In this document: piece after piece, positions 23,990 through 32,016 of the stretch | Position numbering within the stretch: position 1 is the first letter of the stretch | Layout of the letters: each line of letters begins with the position of its first letter | From: Bacteroidales bacterium | Lineage (GTDB): Bacteria; Bacteroidota; Bacteroidia; Bacteroidales; UBA932 | Length of the DNA stretch: 43,315 nt | Assembly: GCA_017617715.1 (NCBI GenBank) | Contig: JAFZVQ010000059.1 | Coordinates: forward strand, 1 to 43,315 | Reading direction: 5' to 3' | Translations under genes and position numbers: made by a program | Notes under the pieces: model-generated | What the model saw: only the letters and a program-made list of their open reading frames with translations | What the model was told of the DNA's origin: nothing | The model's database searches: none

Positions 23990-25054
23990 TTACATTTCAA
24001 TATCTAAGGACGCTCCGTCTTCCCACTCTTCAACCATAGCGTCAAATCCACCTAGCTGCTCCCCTTCCGGCGGCTGGACGTCTTTGGGCGTGATGGCAGG
24101 CTCGTGGATGCTGCCGAGAACGAGGTGGTAGAGAAGGCGATGGCCTTGCGGGATGGGCTCCTCAAGGACGATCTTGTCGCCGACGAGGAACACGTAGTCT
24201 TCCACGGTCTCGTTGTCGACCAGGAGGGTGGACACGTTGAGCCGCGGGTCGCGGTCCGGGCTCGGGAGCTCGCCGCGGGGGAAGCCGAAGGTGGTCACGT
24301 AGCCGTCCAGGTGCCCGATGCGGGTGTCGGAATCGTCCATCGTGAGCTTCCAGTCGGTGATGAGCTGCGTGCCTTCTTCGTCGCCGGTGCGGTCTTTGGT
24401 GAGCATCCACGTCCTTGCCATGCCGCTGGTGCTGGAGCGCACCGCCTTGAGCACGTCGGCGTTGGATGAGTAAATCGTGACCCAGTAGCGCGACACGATG
24501 CTCTGCGGGTGCACGGGCACGCGGATCGTGTAGGTGAGCACGCCGCTGTCGGTGCCGTTCATCTTGGCATCGTGGACACGGCGGTAGATCTCTTCGATCA
24601 TGTCTTCGGAGACCTCGAATTCGTCAGACACGCCGGCAGTCATCAGTTCGGGGTTGTTGATGAGGATCTCCCCTTCCGCACGCGTGTACCAGCGGCTCTT
24701 GGTCTCGACCACGCTGACGCGGGCCTTGTCGAAATCGGTCATGTCGCTGAACTCCATGGTGCCGTACTCCTCCGGACTCTGGGAAATCATGTACACCCGG
24801 TAGCGGCCGGGGGAAAGGTTCACGACGCAGGAATCCACCTGCGCTGTGGTGTACTGCTGGACGTATTCGCCGTCCCTGAAGAAGTAGAACGTCACGCCGC
24901 CGGGCTTGACGCCTTCGGGGTAGACCTCGATCTTCCACATGAGCTTCACGACCACCTCGGCGGTCTGGCGCAGTTGCAGCGGCGGATCGATGGTGCATGC
25001 CGCCACGAACGCCGTGACGACCGCAAGTGCCGATATGAACCAGCCGCATTTCAT
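23990..25054 (-). CDS. DUF5119 lipoprotein of the fimbrial operon
   Basis: The product has 354 residues with a lipoprotein signal (MKCGWFISALAVVTAFVAAC, Cys20). The first domain has V-V-V-K-L-M-W, Y-P-E-G and a L-S-P-G-R-Y-R-V-Y strand, matching the N-terminal fold shared by FimB-like and DUF5119 proteins. The C-terminus carries F-D-A-M-V-E-E-W. DUF5119 genes regularly pair with DUF3575 genes at the head of Bacteroidales fimbrial operons, as here. Its start overlaps the DUF3575 stop by 4 nt (ATGA), so the two are coupled. Function unproven; an anchor or assembly role is inferred. Confidence 0.87.
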   Translation of the reverse strand: MKCGWFISALAVVTAFVAACTIDPPLQLRQTAEVVVKLMWKIEVYPEGVKPGGVTFYFFRDGEYVQQYTTAQVDSCVVNLSPGRYRVYMISQSPEEYGTMEFSDMTDFDKARVSVVETKSRWYTRAEGEILINNPELMTAGVSDEFEVSEDMIEEIYRRVHDAKMNGTDSGVLTYTIRVPVHPQSIVSRYWVTIYSSNADVLKAVRSSTSGMARTWMLTKDRTGDEEGTQLITDWKLTMDDSDTRIGHLDGYVTTFGFPRGELPSPDRDPRLNVSTLLVDNETVEDYVFLVGDKIVLEEPIPQGHRLLYHLVLGSIHEPAITPKDVQPPEGEQLGGFDAMVEEWEDGASLDIEM

Positions 25055-25713
25055 TTCTTACGCCTGAAAAAGTCCAAGCCCACTGAAATGTACACCCTTG
25101 TGGGGTAGAACATCCAGTGGAGTTCCATACGCCGGGGGACGAAATTTACGGGGTCCCCTTGGAAGTCGTAGTAGTACCAGCCGGTGCCGTCGTTGCCAAA
25201 GACGAACGGGTCGTAGCGGGAGTAGAAGTAGCCGAGCGCCAGGCCGGTGTCGATGAAGAGACGCTTGCCCAGCAGCCATTTGTAGCCGAAGCCAAGCGAG
25301 GCTCCGACGCCCTCCCCCTGCCAGCCGTGCATGTCGAAGCCGATGCTGTAGCGGGCGGCGTTGACATTGGCGAACAGGTACGGGCCCCGGAACCTGTCGG
25401 CGGACTCGCGCGCGTGCGCAAAAAAATAACGCCGGGCCCAGAAGGTCAAGTTGTTGATCTGCATGAAGCGGTGCGTGTCCCAGTTTTTCCACATAGGGAA
25501 CTCAACATCGGCGCCCAGCGTGACGCGCCGCCACTGCGTGGGGTAGAACTCCATGCTGACGCTGGGGATGGACGTGACGCCGTAGCCGGGGACCCAGGTG
25601 ATGTCGTAGGGGATGTTGGTGCTGATCCCCACGGCAGGCACCTGTTTTTCCGGCTCCTCTCCGGTGTAGAGAGGGAGCGCCAGCATCGCCGATATGAGAG
25701 CCACTAAAAACAT
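25051..25713 (-). CDS. DUF3575 outer-membrane-like protein, first gene of the fimbrial operon
   Basis: The product has 220 residues from the ATG at 25713, chosen to begin a signal sequence (MFLVALISAMLALPLY). The open frame to 25776 would add an untypical leader. The body is rich in alternating aromatic strands: T-N-I-P-Y-D near the start, P-S-V-S-M-E-F-Y-P, G-P-Y-L-F-A-N, G-Y-K-W-L-L-G-K-R-L-F-I-D-T-G, and a C-terminal strand with V-Y-I-S-V-G-L-D-F-F-R-R-K-K. This is the DUF3575 pattern and suggests a small beta-barrel. It heads the operon and could form part of the outer-membrane assembly platform, which is inference. It is divergent from rpsP. Confidence 0.85.
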   Translation of the reverse strand: MFLVALISAMLALPLYTGEEPEKQVPAVGISTNIPYDITWVPGYGVTSIPSVSMEFYPTQWRRVTLGADVEFPMWKNWDTHRFMQINNLTFWARRYFFAHARESADRFRGPYLFANVNAARYSIGFDMHGWQGEGVGASLGFGYKWLLGKRLFIDTGLALGYFYSRYDPFVFGNDGTGWYYYDFQGDPVNFVPRRMELHWMFYPTRVYISVGLDFFRRKK

Positions 25714-25833
25714 CGCGCTTCTATGCAATTTGTAAATATAAACATAGACACACAAAAAAACAACGTTTTGGGGCAAAAAAGTGCATTTAAACTATGCCAG
25801 AGGCCGATTCGGGCAAAAACCGGGATGATTTAT

Positions 25834-25864
25834 TTTGCGGAATAACAAAGATTTACTACCTTTG
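25834..25864 (+). promoter_or_regulatory. rpsP promoter, textbook Bacteroidetes form
   Basis: TTTG at 25834-25837, a 19-nt spacer, and TACCTTTG at 25857-25864 match the -33/-7 consensus exactly. The predicted leader is about 55 nt. Confidence 0.85.
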
Positions 25865-25924
25865 CAGTCCGCTCTCGGGTAGGGCGGTTAGGATTTATTA
25901 ATTTTTTAAACAAACAGATTCACA

Positions 25925-26485
25925 ATGGCTGTTAAGATTCGTTTACAGCGCCACGGAAAGAAGAATTTCGCATTCTTCCACATTGTTGTGGCAGACGCAC
26001 GCGCCCCGCGTGACGGTCGTTACATCGAGCAGATCGGCTCCTACAACCCCAACACCAACCCCGCCACCATCCAGCTCAATTTCGAGCGCGCACTGGCGTG
26101 GATCAAGGTCGGTGCAGAGCCCACTCTGACCGCTCGCCGCATCCTCTCCTATGAAGGTGTCCTCCTTCGCCACCACCTCGACGGCGGTGTCGCCAAAGGT
26201 GCTCTCACCCAGGAAGTTGCAGACAAGAAGTGGAACGACTGGAAGGCTGGCAGGGATGCCAAGATCGATGCCAAGAAGACCGGTCTGAAGAACGCCGCCA
26301 TCGAGGCCCGCAAGGCCGCCAAGGCGGAAGAGGCCAAGGTCAACGAGGCCCGCGCCGAGGCTCTGGCCAAGAAGGCCGCTGAGCTCGCCGCCAAGGAAGC
26401 CGCCGAGAAGGCTGCCGCCGAGGCTCCCGCTGAAGAAGCTGCCGAAGCCCCTGCAGAGGAGCCCGCTCCCGCAGAAGAGGCATAA
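25925..26485 (+). CDS. rpsP: 30S ribosomal protein S16 with Ala/Glu/Lys-rich tail
   Basis: The product has 186 residues. The first 80 or so are a standard S16 ([26 protein letters not shown]). The remainder is a low-complexity tail of Ala, Glu and Lys, ending in repeated A-P-A-E-E-A units, that more than doubles the protein. Long S16 tails are common in Bacteroidetes. S16 is an early assembly protein of the 30S body. Its TAA overlaps the rimM ATG by one base, the usual rpsP-rimM coupling. Confidence 0.98.
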   Translation: MAVKIRLQRHGKKNFAFFHIVVADARAPRDGRYIEQIGSYNPNTNPATIQLNFERALAWIKVGAEPTLTARRILSYEGVLLRHHLDGGVAKGALTQEVADKKWNDWKAGRDAKIDAKKTGLKNAAIEARKAAKAEEAKVNEARAEALAKKAAELAAKEAAEKAAAEAPAEEAAEAPAEEPAPAEEA

Positions 26486-26967
26486 TGCTTCCGATAGCCA
26501 AAATCCTGAAATCCAACGGCATCGAAGGGGACGTCCTGATAGGGCTGACCGGCATCGATGCCGAGGAAATCAAAACTACGGAACCGGTGTTCGTCGAATT
26601 CGACGGGCTTCCGGTTCCTTTTTTCATTGAGAGTCTTACCCAGAAAGGCAGCACCCGCGCCATAATCCACCTCACCGACGTGGACAATCTCCAGGACGCC
26701 GAGGAACTGGTCGGGCGCGAAATACTCCTTGACGCAGAGGACGAGGAAGACGAGGGCGAGGACTTCACCGGCTGGACCGTCTTCGACGGCCCCCGCCTCG
26801 TCGGCACCGTGACCGGTCTCGAGGACATCCCCGGGAATCCATGCCTCTGCGTGGACCCGGCGGCGGGCTCCGGCGAGGTCCTCATCCCCCTCCACGAAGA
26901 CTTCATCCTCTCCGCCGACCCCTCCACCCGAACCCTCGTCATGTCCCTCCCCGAGGGGCTGGTCTAG
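26485..26967 (+). CDS. rimM: ribosome maturation factor RimM
   Basis: The product has 160 residues, within the usual range. The N-terminal beta-barrel domain contains G-D-V-L-I-G-L and P-V-F-V-E-F-D-G-L-P-V-P-F. The middle has L-V-G-R-E-I-L-L followed by an acidic insert, and the C-terminal PRC-barrel ends with I-P-L-H-E-D-F-I. RimM assists late assembly of the 30S head around S19. It is translationally coupled to rpsP. The 83 bp after it lead into the promoter of the next transcription unit without a clear terminator. Confidence 0.95.
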   Translation: MLPIAKILKSNGIEGDVLIGLTGIDAEEIKTTEPVFVEFDGLPVPFFIESLTQKGSTRAIIHLTDVDNLQDAEELVGREILLDAEDEEDEGEDFTGWTVFDGPRLVGTVTGLEDIPGNPCLCVDPAAGSGEVLIPLHEDFILSADPSTRTLVMSLPEGLV

Positions 26968-26991
26968 CGGCCGAAACGCTCCCGATATATT

Positions 26992-27023
26992 TTTGCATAA
27001 TTGTTGAAAATAGAGTAAGTTTG
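26992..27023 (+). promoter_or_regulatory. promoter of the 27051 small ORF and metallophosphoesterase operon
   Basis: TTTG at 26992-26995, a 20-nt spacer, and TAAGTTTG at 27016-27023. The -7 box lies 27 nt upstream of the small ORF start, which supports the small ORF, rather than the lipoprotein, as the first translated gene. Confidence 0.8.
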
Positions 27024-27050
27024 TCAACTTAATTTACTCACCTTATCATT

Positions 27051-27182
27051 ATGAATACCACTTCACAGTATTTCGCCCCGTCGCTCAAAATTACTTATGT
27101 GACCACCCGCTCCATACTCTGCGATTCTGAAACATATCGGCCCCAGAATGAAGGAACCACTCTCCACGAGAACGAATTATAA
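27051..27182 (+). CDS. small ORF (43 aa) of the Y-x2-P-x11-[IL]-L-C-x-S group
   Basis: ATG at 27051, TAA at 27180-27182, ending 6 nt before the ATG of the 1407-residue lipoprotein. The peptide reads Y-F-A-P, 11 residues, I-L-C-D-S, then a polar and acidic tail. Spacing between the Pro and the I-L-C is identical to that in the small ORFs at 10739 and 9413. A strong promoter lies directly upstream, so it should be transcribed. It has no signal peptide or transmembrane segment. Function unknown; a leader peptide, a secreted peptide or a cytosolic partner of the lipoprotein are all possible. Confidence 0.75.
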   Translation: MNTTSQYFAPSLKITYVTTRSILCDSETYRPQNEGTTLHENEL

Positions 27183-27188
27183 GCGACC

Positions 27189-30100
27189 ATGAGAAATTTC
27201 AGGCTCTGCGCAGGCGTCTTACTGGCCTGTGCTATCAGTGCTTGCGTGCACGAAGAACCTGCGGAAGTTGATAATCCGCAGACTCCCGCCGAAGGAGTTG
27301 AAATCACCATAACCGCCAGCGTGGACCCTACGCTCGGAGGCTCCAAGACCATAAGGGACGAGGCCACCGGAGACATTCTCTGGACGCCAGGCGACCGCAT
27401 CAGCGTCTTCTCCGGCAGCGGCAGCGGCGGCGGTGCTGAATTCATCTCCAGCGCCACAGAAAACGCCGCCGTCACGGATTTCACCGGCACCATTGCCCGT
27501 GACCCCTCCAGCTGGCTCTGGGGCTTATACCCCTACTCTGCATCCAACGCATGCGAAGGCGATGTGGTCACGATGACCCTCCCGGACACCCAGACCGCCC
27601 AGGCCGGTTCGTTCGCTCCCGGCTACTTCCTGTCGGTGGGCCGGACCATGGACGACGACATGACCTTCCGCAACATCTGCGGCGGCCTGCGCATCCAGGT
27701 TATGACGGAAGGGGTGAAAAGGGTCACCCTACGCAGCCAGGACGGCCCTATCGCAGGCGAGGCCCTGATAGCACTGGACGCAGACGGAGTGCCGTATGTG
27801 TCTGAATTCACCGACGGGAAATCTGAAATCGTGCTCGCGGCGCCGGACGGGCAGTCGCTTGCAACGGACCGCTATTACTACTTCGCCGTCTTCCCGCACC
27901 ACTTCGCCGAAAAGTGCTTCTCGCTGACTTTCGAGACCGACACCCAGATAGGCACCTACGAAAGGAATTCCACTTTCGACATCACCCGCTCCGTCATAGA
28001 AGGATTCCGGGTGGCGGTGGATTCAAGCACTGAATACAAGACCATCAGCGGCCGTATAAGCACGGCCGAGCAGTTCATACAGTTCATCACGGGCACCCCG
28101 TCATCTCCCGGCAGCGCGCCTGCAATGGAGACGGCCGGCATCAAAGCGGCCGACGTCGTAGACCTGTACGTCATCGATGCCGACATCGACCTCACCGGTT
28201 GGACGGCAACGGCCGCCGCCAGCTTCGACGGCACACTCGACGGCTGCGGCCACACCATTTCCGGCCTGCAGAGCGGCGTGCCGCTGTTCACCACCCTGAC
28301 CGGATGCGTGAAGAACCTTACCTTCGACAGCAGCTGCAGCTTCACGGCTTCGGTGAAGCATTTCGGAACCGTTGCCGGGACCAACAACGGCACTATTTCC
28401 AATGTGAAGAATTATGCTCCGATATCGCGTGTGGATGACGGTAATGTAAAGGAATACAAACTGGTGGCCGGTATTGCCGGTTGTTCCACCGGCACGATCA
28501 CGGGCTGCCAGAACCACGGCAACATCAGTTCCCAGGTCGGCGGAGGCTCCGTGGCCATAGGCGTGGCCGGTGTTGCCGGCTACTCAGCAGGGCCGATGAG
28601 GAACTGCGACAACTACGGGCAGGTGAGTTTTTCCGCTTCCTATATCTATGGAATGGTTCAAATGCTGGATATCACCACCAATACCGCTCTTCCAAGCATT
28701 GGCGGAGTCGTGGCTTATGGCGCTCCCGGATTCAGCATGGACAACTGCGACAATCACGGCAAAGTCAGATTCTCGCTGACAGCAGCAGACTCCCATACAA
28801 CTAAGTTGAACCGCAGTCAAGTCGGAGGAGTTGTCGGATCTCCCTGCGGCCCTGTGTCCAACTGTGATAATGAAGGAGAAGTCAATGTTTCCGTCAAGCA
28901 CAGCACCCCGGGAACGCCACTTTCACAAGAAACGATTTTCCACGTGGGTGGCATAGGTGGTGGAGATTATAATTTCACAAGTAAGGATGACATAATTTCC
29001 AACACCAGCTACACCAATTGCACTAACCGCGGAAAAGTTATCGTCGATTCCGATGCCTCCGCATCAAACACCGCAATAGGAGGCATAGTTGGCTGGCCGG
29101 GACAAGAGGTCGCCAATCCAGGCACATCTGTCAGCGGCTGCGTCAACCACGGAGAAATCATTGGACGCGGTGCAATGAAATGCCGTATCGGAGGTATTGA
29201 AGGAGGCACAGGAGTCATTTTGAATTCCCATAACTATGGAACAGTGAAAGTCGAATCTGCAAACACTGAGTCCGCAGTAGGCTCTCTTTGTGGATTCCAC
29301 AGTCAAAACCATTCCATAGTAGGTAGCACAGCAGGAGGGAAGGTTATTACCAATGTCAGCCTGACAGGAGGCGTAGGGGGGCTGATAGGCAACATAGGGA
29401 ACGCCGGCCATACTACTGCATTTGACTGTGAAGTCACTTGCGCGATTACAGTCACGGACTATGATATCAACACGATGGGACTGGTAATCGGCAAGTTCAG
29501 CGGCGCTAGTTACTTCATCTGGCTCGGATCGCACGATTCTCCCATACGGGTGAGCGGAAGTATCAATGGAACCGCTGCAAATACAGGCAATATTTACGGC
29601 ATCGGTAATTACAACAGCAACGTCCACGTCATCCGCACTAATCTGGATCCTGGCTCTGTAGAGCCGCAGCCAACTCCCGCACCTGCGCTAACCGAATCAT
29701 CAATCAACGGTACCACTATACTGGGAAGCTCCGACACTGCCGGACTCATTACCGACTCCACTACCGGTCTGGGAATTCCCGGAGTCCCCGTCAGCGACGG
29801 CTACAGTTTCACGGTCACGGACGCCAATGGCGTGTACCAGATGCAGCGCAATCCTCTCAGCCGCAAGATTTACTACACCACTCCCGCGGCCTACGAAATC
29901 AACCTGGACAGCACCAACCATTATCCGGAGTTCTTCACCCCAGGGATCATCAACTCCGAGACCGGCCGCATACGCGCCGACTTTACGCTGACTCCGCTCG
30001 CCACGCCTGAAACCCAGTTCACGCTTCTATGTGTGGGTGATCCCCAGTGCTACCGGGATTCGGAAGCCTCCCGATATGAAGCAGAGACTATAGTAGATAT

Positions 30101-31412
30101 CCAGGAAACGGCCAACAAGCCGCAGTATTCCAATGTGTATGTGATGACTCTTGGCGACATCACCTTCGACAGCTACAATATGTGGGACAGGATGAAGACC
30201 ACCATGTCTAACGTCACCGAATCCAACGGGCGCTATATTCCTTTCTTCCAGACCATCGGAAACCATGATCACGATTCTACGGTCAATCCGGCTTCCAACA
30301 GGTATGAAAGCGACTACAATGCCACGATGAAATACACCAAGACCTTCGGCCCCACCGACTATTCCTTCGACAGGGGAAACGCGCATATCGTTTCCATGGA
30401 CAACGTTATGGTAAAGAGTCTGAAAACGACCACCAAACCCAACGGCCGTTCCTGGGAATATGACGGAGGCTTGACCAACGAACAATACAATTGGCTCTTG
30501 GATGACTTGAGCCACGTGGATAACATATCTGAAAAGATTGGAATTTTCTGTTTCCATATTCCATTTCGTGGTAGCGGAAAACTAGGTGGTGCTTCTGTAT
30601 ATAAGAATTATAATTATGCCAATGTCCTGCAACAGATGTCCCGATTCAAAGAGGCGCACCTGATGATAGGTCACACCCATTATCAGCAAAATTGGATACA
30701 TAACTCCAAAGACAGTAACGGCAATTACAAATACGCTGGTACAGGTGGCCTGCCACATTATGAGCATATCCACGGCGCCGCCTGCGGAGCATGGTGGCAA
30801 GCCAGTTGCAGTTCCACCAAGACAGGAGAGCCGTCAGGGTACACAATCTATGAGATCGACGGTGCCCATATCAAAGACTGGCTCTTCAAAGGCACCCGAA
30901 GGGATCCGGATTTCCAATTACGCGTATATGACGGAAATGATATCTATTATGCCACCAAGTCATATTCTCTGAATTGGTACACTATCTCTCAATCTGCCGG
31001 CGCGGACGTTATCACAGTATATGGAGCCACCGAACTTCAATACTGCTTCGTGGCCCAGCTGTTCGACGACAGCCAGGGCGGAGACTGGACAGTGAAAATG
31101 TACAGAAAAAGCACTGGAGAGGAGATTGGTACTTTCGAACATCTTCCCGACAAGAGCTGTACTAACGTGGCAATAGTATCGTATTGGTTCAATGTAAAGG
31201 GAAAAAACTCAGACGCCTGGTCCAACAATACTGCCAGCCACTACTGGTATTATAAACCTGATGGAGTAGAAACATACGATCCGTCTTCTGAAACCGACTG
31301 GGAGGTAAGGGCCACCCATAACATCCCAGGAGGCAACGTATCCCACACCTTCACCTGCTCTGAAATCACCAGGGAAGCCGATTTCGCCAAGGAGTTCTAT
31401 TTTGGTAAGTGA
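27189..31412 (+). CDS. giant lipoprotein: fimbrillin-like module, beta-repeat domain, MetallophosN/C calcineurin-like phosphoesterase
   Basis: The product has 1407 residues. Lipoprotein signal MRNFRLCAGVLLACAISAC. Residues about 50-290 form the shared fimbrillin-like module (K-T-I-R, W-T-P-G-D-R-I, L-Y-P-Y, D-T-Q-T-A-Q-A-G-S-F-A-P-G, C-G-G-L-R-I-Q). About 310-820 is a repeat region in which C-x-N-x-G-x-[VI] and G-G-[IV]-x-G units alternate, GLUG-like and probably a beta-helix. A MetallophosN-like linker (G-I-P-G-V-P-V-S-D-G) precedes the phosphoesterase: G950-D951, G989-D990, G-N-H-D at 1024-1027, His1123 and G-H-T-H at 1161-1164, so all five metal motifs are present. The last 170 residues match MetallophosC. 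It probably acts at the cell surface on a phosphoester of unknown nature; the repeat region may bind glycan or another surface. Confidence 0.9.
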   Translation: MRNFRLCAGVLLACAISACVHEEPAEVDNPQTPAEGVEITITASVDPTLGGSKTIRDEATGDILWTPGDRISVFSGSGSGGGAEFISSATENAAVTDFTGTIARDPSSWLWGLYPYSASNACEGDVVTMTLPDTQTAQAGSFAPGYFLSVGRTMDDDMTFRNICGGLRIQVMTEGVKRVTLRSQDGPIAGEALIALDADGVPYVSEFTDGKSEIVLAAPDGQSLATDRYYYFAVFPHHFAEKCFSLTFETDTQIGTYERNSTFDITRSVIEGFRVAVDSSTEYKTISGRISTAEQFIQFITGTPSSPGSAPAMETAGIKAADVVDLYVIDADIDLTGWTATAAASFDGTLDGCGHTISGLQSGVPLFTTLTGCVKNLTFDSSCSFTASVKHFGTVAGTNNGTISNVKNYAPISRVDDGNVKEYKLVAGIAGCSTGTITGCQNHGNISSQVGGGSVAIGVAGVAGYSAGPMRNCDNYGQVSFSASYIYGMVQMLDITTNTALPSIGGVVAYGAPGFSMDNCDNHGKVRFSLTAADSHTTKLNRSQVGGVVGSPCGPVSNCDNEGEVNVSVKHSTPGTPLSQETIFHVGGIGGGDYNFTSKDDIISNTSYTNCTNRGKVIVDSDASASNTAIGGIVGWPGQEVANPGTSVSGCVNHGEIIGRGAMKCRIGGIEGGTGVILNSHNYGTVKVESANTESAVGSLCGFHSQNHSIVGSTAGGKVITNVSLTGGVGGLIGNIGNAGHTTAFDCEVTCAITVTDYDINTMGLVIGKFSGASYFIWLGSHDSPIRVSGSINGTAANTGNIYGIGNYNSNVHVIRTNLDPGSVEPQPTPAPALTESSINGTTILGSSDTAGLITDSTTGLGIPGVPVSDGYSFTVTDANGVYQMQRNPLSRKIYYTTPAAYEINLDSTNHYPEFFTPGIINSETGRIRADFTLTPLATPETQFTLLCVGDPQCYRDSEASRYEAETIVDIQETANKPQYSNVYVMTLGDITFDSYNMWDRMKTTMSNVTESNGRYIPFFQTIGNHDHDSTVNPASNRYESDYNATMKYTKTFGPTDYSFDRGNAHIVSMDNVMVKSLKTTTKPNGRSWEYDGGLTNEQYNWLLDDLSHVDNISEKIGIFCFHIPFRGSGKLGGASVYKNYNYANVLQQMSRFKEAHLMIGHTHYQQNWIHNSKDSNGNYKYAGTGGLPHYEHIHGAACGAWWQASCSSTKTGEPSGYTIYEIDGAHIKDWLFKGTRRDPDFQLRVYDGNDIYYATKSYSLNWYTISQSAGADVITVYGATELQYCFVAQLFDDSQGGDWTVKMYRKSTGEEIGTFEHLPDKSCTNVAIVSYWFNVKGKNSDAWSNNTASHYWYYKPDGVETYDPSSETDWEVRATHNIPGGNVSHTFTCSEITREADFAKEFYFGK

Positions 31413-31419
31413 GCCGAGG

Positions 31420-32016
31420 ATGAAAAAGTTTTTGACACTTGTTTTGATTCTGGCGGTGTCGGGGCCATGCTTTGCGCAGAGCGGGGGCCTGAAGCCGGTG
31501 TATAAAGGGGTTTGCTTGTCGCCGGGGATACAGACCACGTCGGCTGCGATGTTCGCGCACAACGGCGACAGGCCGTTCCCCACTTTCAATGCGGAGGCGG
31601 GGATGGTGTATCTGGTCAAGCTGGGCGAGTCCCGTTTCTATTTCGAGACCGGAGCGTATCTGGGCCTCATCAACATGGGATTCGATTACTACCACGACGG
31701 CCCTCTGGAGAGGGTGATAAGCCGCCATGTCCGGCTGAAGCTGCCGGTCAATTTCGACTACATGATCCCCCTGGGACGTGGTTTCGAGCTGGTGCCGTCG
31801 CTGGGCCTGGGTTTCACCGCTTCATACGTCACGAACATTTCGAACGGCACCGTGGAGGACAGTGATCCTGGGTTCGGAATAGTGTTCCCGCACGTCGGCG
31901 TGTCCATCATGAAGGACCACTTCATGGCCGGCGTCTCCCATGATTTCTTCGCCTCGATCCAATCGGAAATCCCGGTGAGCGGAATCCTCCAGCTCAACCT
32001 TGCCTACCTGTTTTAG
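31420..32016 (+). CDS. small outer-membrane beta-barrel protein
   Basis: The product has 198 residues from the ATG at 31420, 7 nt after the preceding stop. That start gives a Sec signal (MKKFLTLVLILAVSGPCFA). The mature protein alternates hydrophobic and polar residues with glycine and aromatic residues: F-Y-F-E-T-G-A-Y-L-G-L, L-K-L-P-V-N-F-D-Y, L-V-P-S-L-G-L-G-F, and a final strand I-L-Q-L-N-L-A-Y-L-F ending in Phe, as expected for an OMP with a terminal aromatic. The family is the broad porin-like or PorT-like outer-membrane beta-barrel group. It is probably co-transcribed with the giant lipoprotein and could be its membrane partner. Its 3' end overlaps the convergent gene by 4 nt. Confidence 0.8.
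   Translation: MKKFLTLVLILAVSGPCFAQSGGLKPVYKGVCLSPGIQTTSAAMFAHNGDRPFPTFNAEAGMVYLVKLGESRFYFETGAYLGLINMGFDYYHDGPLERVISRHVRLKLPVNFDYMIPLGRGFELVPSLGLGFTASYVTNISNGTVEDSDPGFGIVFPHVGVSIMKDHFMAGVSHDFFASIQSEIPVSGILQLNLAYLF

Noticed and set aside
15148-31412. Polysaccharide utilisation locus
   Set aside because: BACON and chitobiase-like domains are suggestive, but no SusC, SusD or glycoside hydrolase gene is present.
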